Assembly: GCF_024169655.1 (NCBI RefSeq)
Contig: NZ_JALJWV010000001.1
Location: forward strand, 5,934,001 to 5,998,000
Origin: Pseudomonas marginalis
GTDB taxonomy: Bacteria > Pseudomonadota > Gammaproteobacteria > Pseudomonadales > Pseudomonadaceae
Reading direction: 5' to 3'
DNA length: 64,000 nucleotides
The notes beneath the pieces were generated by a model that ran no database searches, was not told where the DNA came from, and worked only from the letters and a program-made list of their open reading frames with translations. Every line of letters starts with the position of its first letter. Positions within the stretch are counted from its first letter, which is position 1. Of the stretch, positions 62,578 through 64,000 are shown piece after piece. A program made the translations under genes and the position numbers.

Positions 62578-63793
62578 GCCGGCCTCTGCAACAGTAGAGG
62601 CCCATCAGGCTCAGCAAGCTGTAGCTCAAAAGGCCCAGCCAGCCCAGGTGGCTGGCCGGCCATAGCCCGGCCAGCGGCGCCAGCCATACCAGCGGCACAT
62701 TCAGCCCCAGGCGCACCAGCTCCGCCCTCAACGCCCACGGGCGGTTCTCCAGGGCGACGCCCAAGCTAAACAAGCCCAGCGCCATCGCACTCCAGCCCAG
62801 CACCAGTGCCGTCGTGGGCAGCCCGTCCCCGACATTCATCAGATAACTGCCAAACCCCACATACACCGCAAATTGCAGGGCGACGTACACCTGTTGCCGC
62901 GTATCCAGCGGCACCTCGAATTTGCGGAACTGGCTCAAATCCGGCTTGGCCAACGGGTAGTTGGCCTTCACATCGGCCGGCCGCCAACCGGTGCGCATGA
63001 ACCAGATACGCAGCTTGTCCCAGCGGCTTTGCGTGCGTCGCGCATCACTCCACAACTGCGCATAGAACTGCAGGTTGGCCCACAGCGGGTTCCAACTGGC
63101 CAAGGGGGTGGTGACGCCAAAGATCACCGGCTCGTTAGCGTCCTCTTCCTGGAACGAACCAAACAGTCGGTCCCAAATAATGAACACCCCGCCGTAGTTG
63201 CGATCCATGTAGAGAGCGTTCTGTGCATGGTGAGCCCGATGATTGGACGGTGTGACGAAGAACCACTCGAACCAACCGAGCTTGGGCACGTGGCGGGTGT
63301 GGACCCAGAATTGATACAGCAGGTTGAGCGAGGCTACGCTGATAAACACCAGCAGCGGCACGCCGAGCACGGCCAGGGGCAGGTAGAAGATCCAGCTCAG
63401 CAGAAAGCCGGTGCTGGTCTGGCGCAAGGCGGTGGTGAGGTTGTAGTCCTCGCTCTGGTGATGCACCGAGTGCGCGGCCCACAGGATATTGCGCTCATGC
63501 CCGCAGCGATGCAGCCAGTAGTAGCAGAAGTCGTAGAACACAAAGGCGAACACCCAGGTCCAGACGCTCTGGGCCGACAGCTCAAGCAGCGCCAGGTGCT
63601 TGAGGGCGAACGCGTAGGTCAGCAGCCCCACGCCCTTGGTCAGCAGCCCGGTGGTGGTGGACAGCACGCCGGTGCTGAGGCTGTTGATGGCATCCGCCAC
63701 CCGGTAGTTACGCTCCCCGCGCCAACGGTCGGCGAGCAGTTCAACCACGATCAAGGCGATGAAAAACGGCACCGCGTAAGGCACGAAGTCCAT
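62558..63793 (-). CDS. Sterol desaturase/fatty acid hydroxylase family membrane enzyme
   Basis: This is a 411-aa di-iron membrane oxygenase. The histidine clusters are present: HRCGH (95-99), HSVHH (108-112) and HRAHH near residue 190. There are four or more helices in the N-terminal 170 residues and four more at the C-terminus (about 295-400), an extension also seen in other Pseudomonas homologues. It hydroxylates or desaturates a lipid chain; the substrate is unknown. It overlaps the convergent dedA-type gene by 20 nt. Confidence 0.85.
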   Translation of the reverse strand: MDFVPYAVPFFIALIVVELLADRWRGERNYRVADAINSLSTGVLSTTTGLLTKGVGLLTYAFALKHLALLELSAQSVWTWVFAFVFYDFCYYWLHRCGHERNILWAAHSVHHQSEDYNLTTALRQTSTGFLLSWIFYLPLAVLGVPLLVFISVASLNLLYQFWVHTRHVPKLGWFEWFFVTPSNHRAHHAQNALYMDRNYGGVFIIWDRLFGSFQEEDANEPVIFGVTTPLASWNPLWANLQFYAQLWSDARRTQSRWDKLRIWFMRTGWRPADVKANYPLAKPDLSQFRKFEVPLDTRQQVYVALQFAVYVGFGSYLMNVGDGLPTTALVLGWSAMALGLFSLGVALENRPWALRAELVRLGLNVPLVWLAPLAGLWPASHLGWLGLLSYSLLSLMGLYCCRGRLTRLAS

Positions 63794-63908
63794 GGGCTAG
63801 TCCGGTCTGTTTTTATTGCATCAAGATTAGGTGCTGCGGCGGGAGTTCCCATTGGCAACAGATGACAAATTAGTAGACATTTAACGCCATGAATCAGGAG
63901 AAATGCCC

Positions 63909-64000
63909 ATGAGCAAAAAGATTGCAGTGATCCTTTCCGGCTGTGGCGTGTACGACGGCGCAGAAATCCACGAAAGCGTGATCACGCTGCTGCGCCTGGA
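63909..64000 (+). CDS. elbB: Isoprenoid biosynthesis glyoxalase ElbB (partial, cut by window end)
   Basis: Only the first 30 codons are present. The product begins MSKKIAVILSGCGVYDGAEI then HESVITLLRL, the conserved start of ElbB, a DJ-1/PfpI-family protein with glyoxalase activity. AGGAG lies upstream of the ATG. Confidence 0.85.
   Translation, partial: MSKKIAVILSGCGVYDGAEIHESVITLLRL

Overview
This 64 kb window is GC-rich, almost fully coding chromosome from a fluorescent pseudomonad, most likely the Pseudomonas fluorescens group. The evidence is the gene order gcvTH, iron ABC genes, ubiI-(DUF4442)-ubiH-pepP-ygfB, zapB-like/zapA, 6S RNA, 5-FCL, HlyD/ABC-2 exporter, FliL-like gene, quinone oxidoreductase, ubiD, acyltransferase, rho, trxA, ppx/ppk/hemB, which from memory parallels the PA5213-PA5243 region of P. 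aeruginosa. The window also carries many REP/REPIN repeats with the GGGGGCTTGCCCCC core typical of P. fluorescens. No tRNA or rRNA gene, CRISPR array, transposase, integrase or phage gene was seen.

Positions 1-10600: a gamma-glutamylpolyamine-synthetase-type glutamine synthetase, a TetR regulator, the complete sulfonate operon ssuEADCBF (minus strand), its usual partner lsfA (1-Cys peroxiredoxin), and an OprD-family porin. A/T-rich inverted repeats containing AAAAGAAT or TATAAAT stand in front of ssuE, lsfA and the porin. Together these genes would import sulfonates, release sulfite with FMNH2, and deal with the oxidative side of sulfur starvation.

Positions 10600-21500: arginine biosynthesis (argA, argE), a CYTH-CHAD protein, an Lrp regulator facing a small ACT-like gene, an orphan GspE/PilB ATPase, an SPFH/NfeD membrane pair, a DUF2388 protein, an outer-membrane barrel and an orphan DegT aminotransferase.

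Positions 21500-47940 are mostly conserved housekeeping genes: gcvH and gcvT (gcvP is not adjacent), a ferric-iron ABC permease and binding protein with a candidate Fur box, ubiquinone hydroxylases, pepP, ygfB, cell-division accessory genes, 6S RNA with 5-formyl-THF cyclo-ligase, a three-gene ABC-2 exporter, ChaC, a PagP-like barrel behind a potentially structured leader, ubiD with its reductase, an SGNH acyltransferase, rho and trxA. A 49-aa single-pass membrane protein gene lies at 32407-32556 (minus).

Positions 48060-56350 look like an accessory block set between trxA and ppx: a FadR-type regulator facing a polar amino-acid ABC transporter, then a four-gene chaperone-usher fimbrial cluster behind a 480-bp A/T-rich leader. 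Positions 56829-64000 return to conserved genes: ppx, ppk, hemB, a DedA protein, a di-iron fatty-acid hydroxylase/sterol desaturase and the first 30 codons of elbB.

I saw no clear new defence or mobile system. The most useful leads are the shared A/T-rich operators of the sulfur region, the PagP-like gene with its leader, the small membrane protein, the decayed gene end beside a REPIN, and the accessory block between trxA and ppx.
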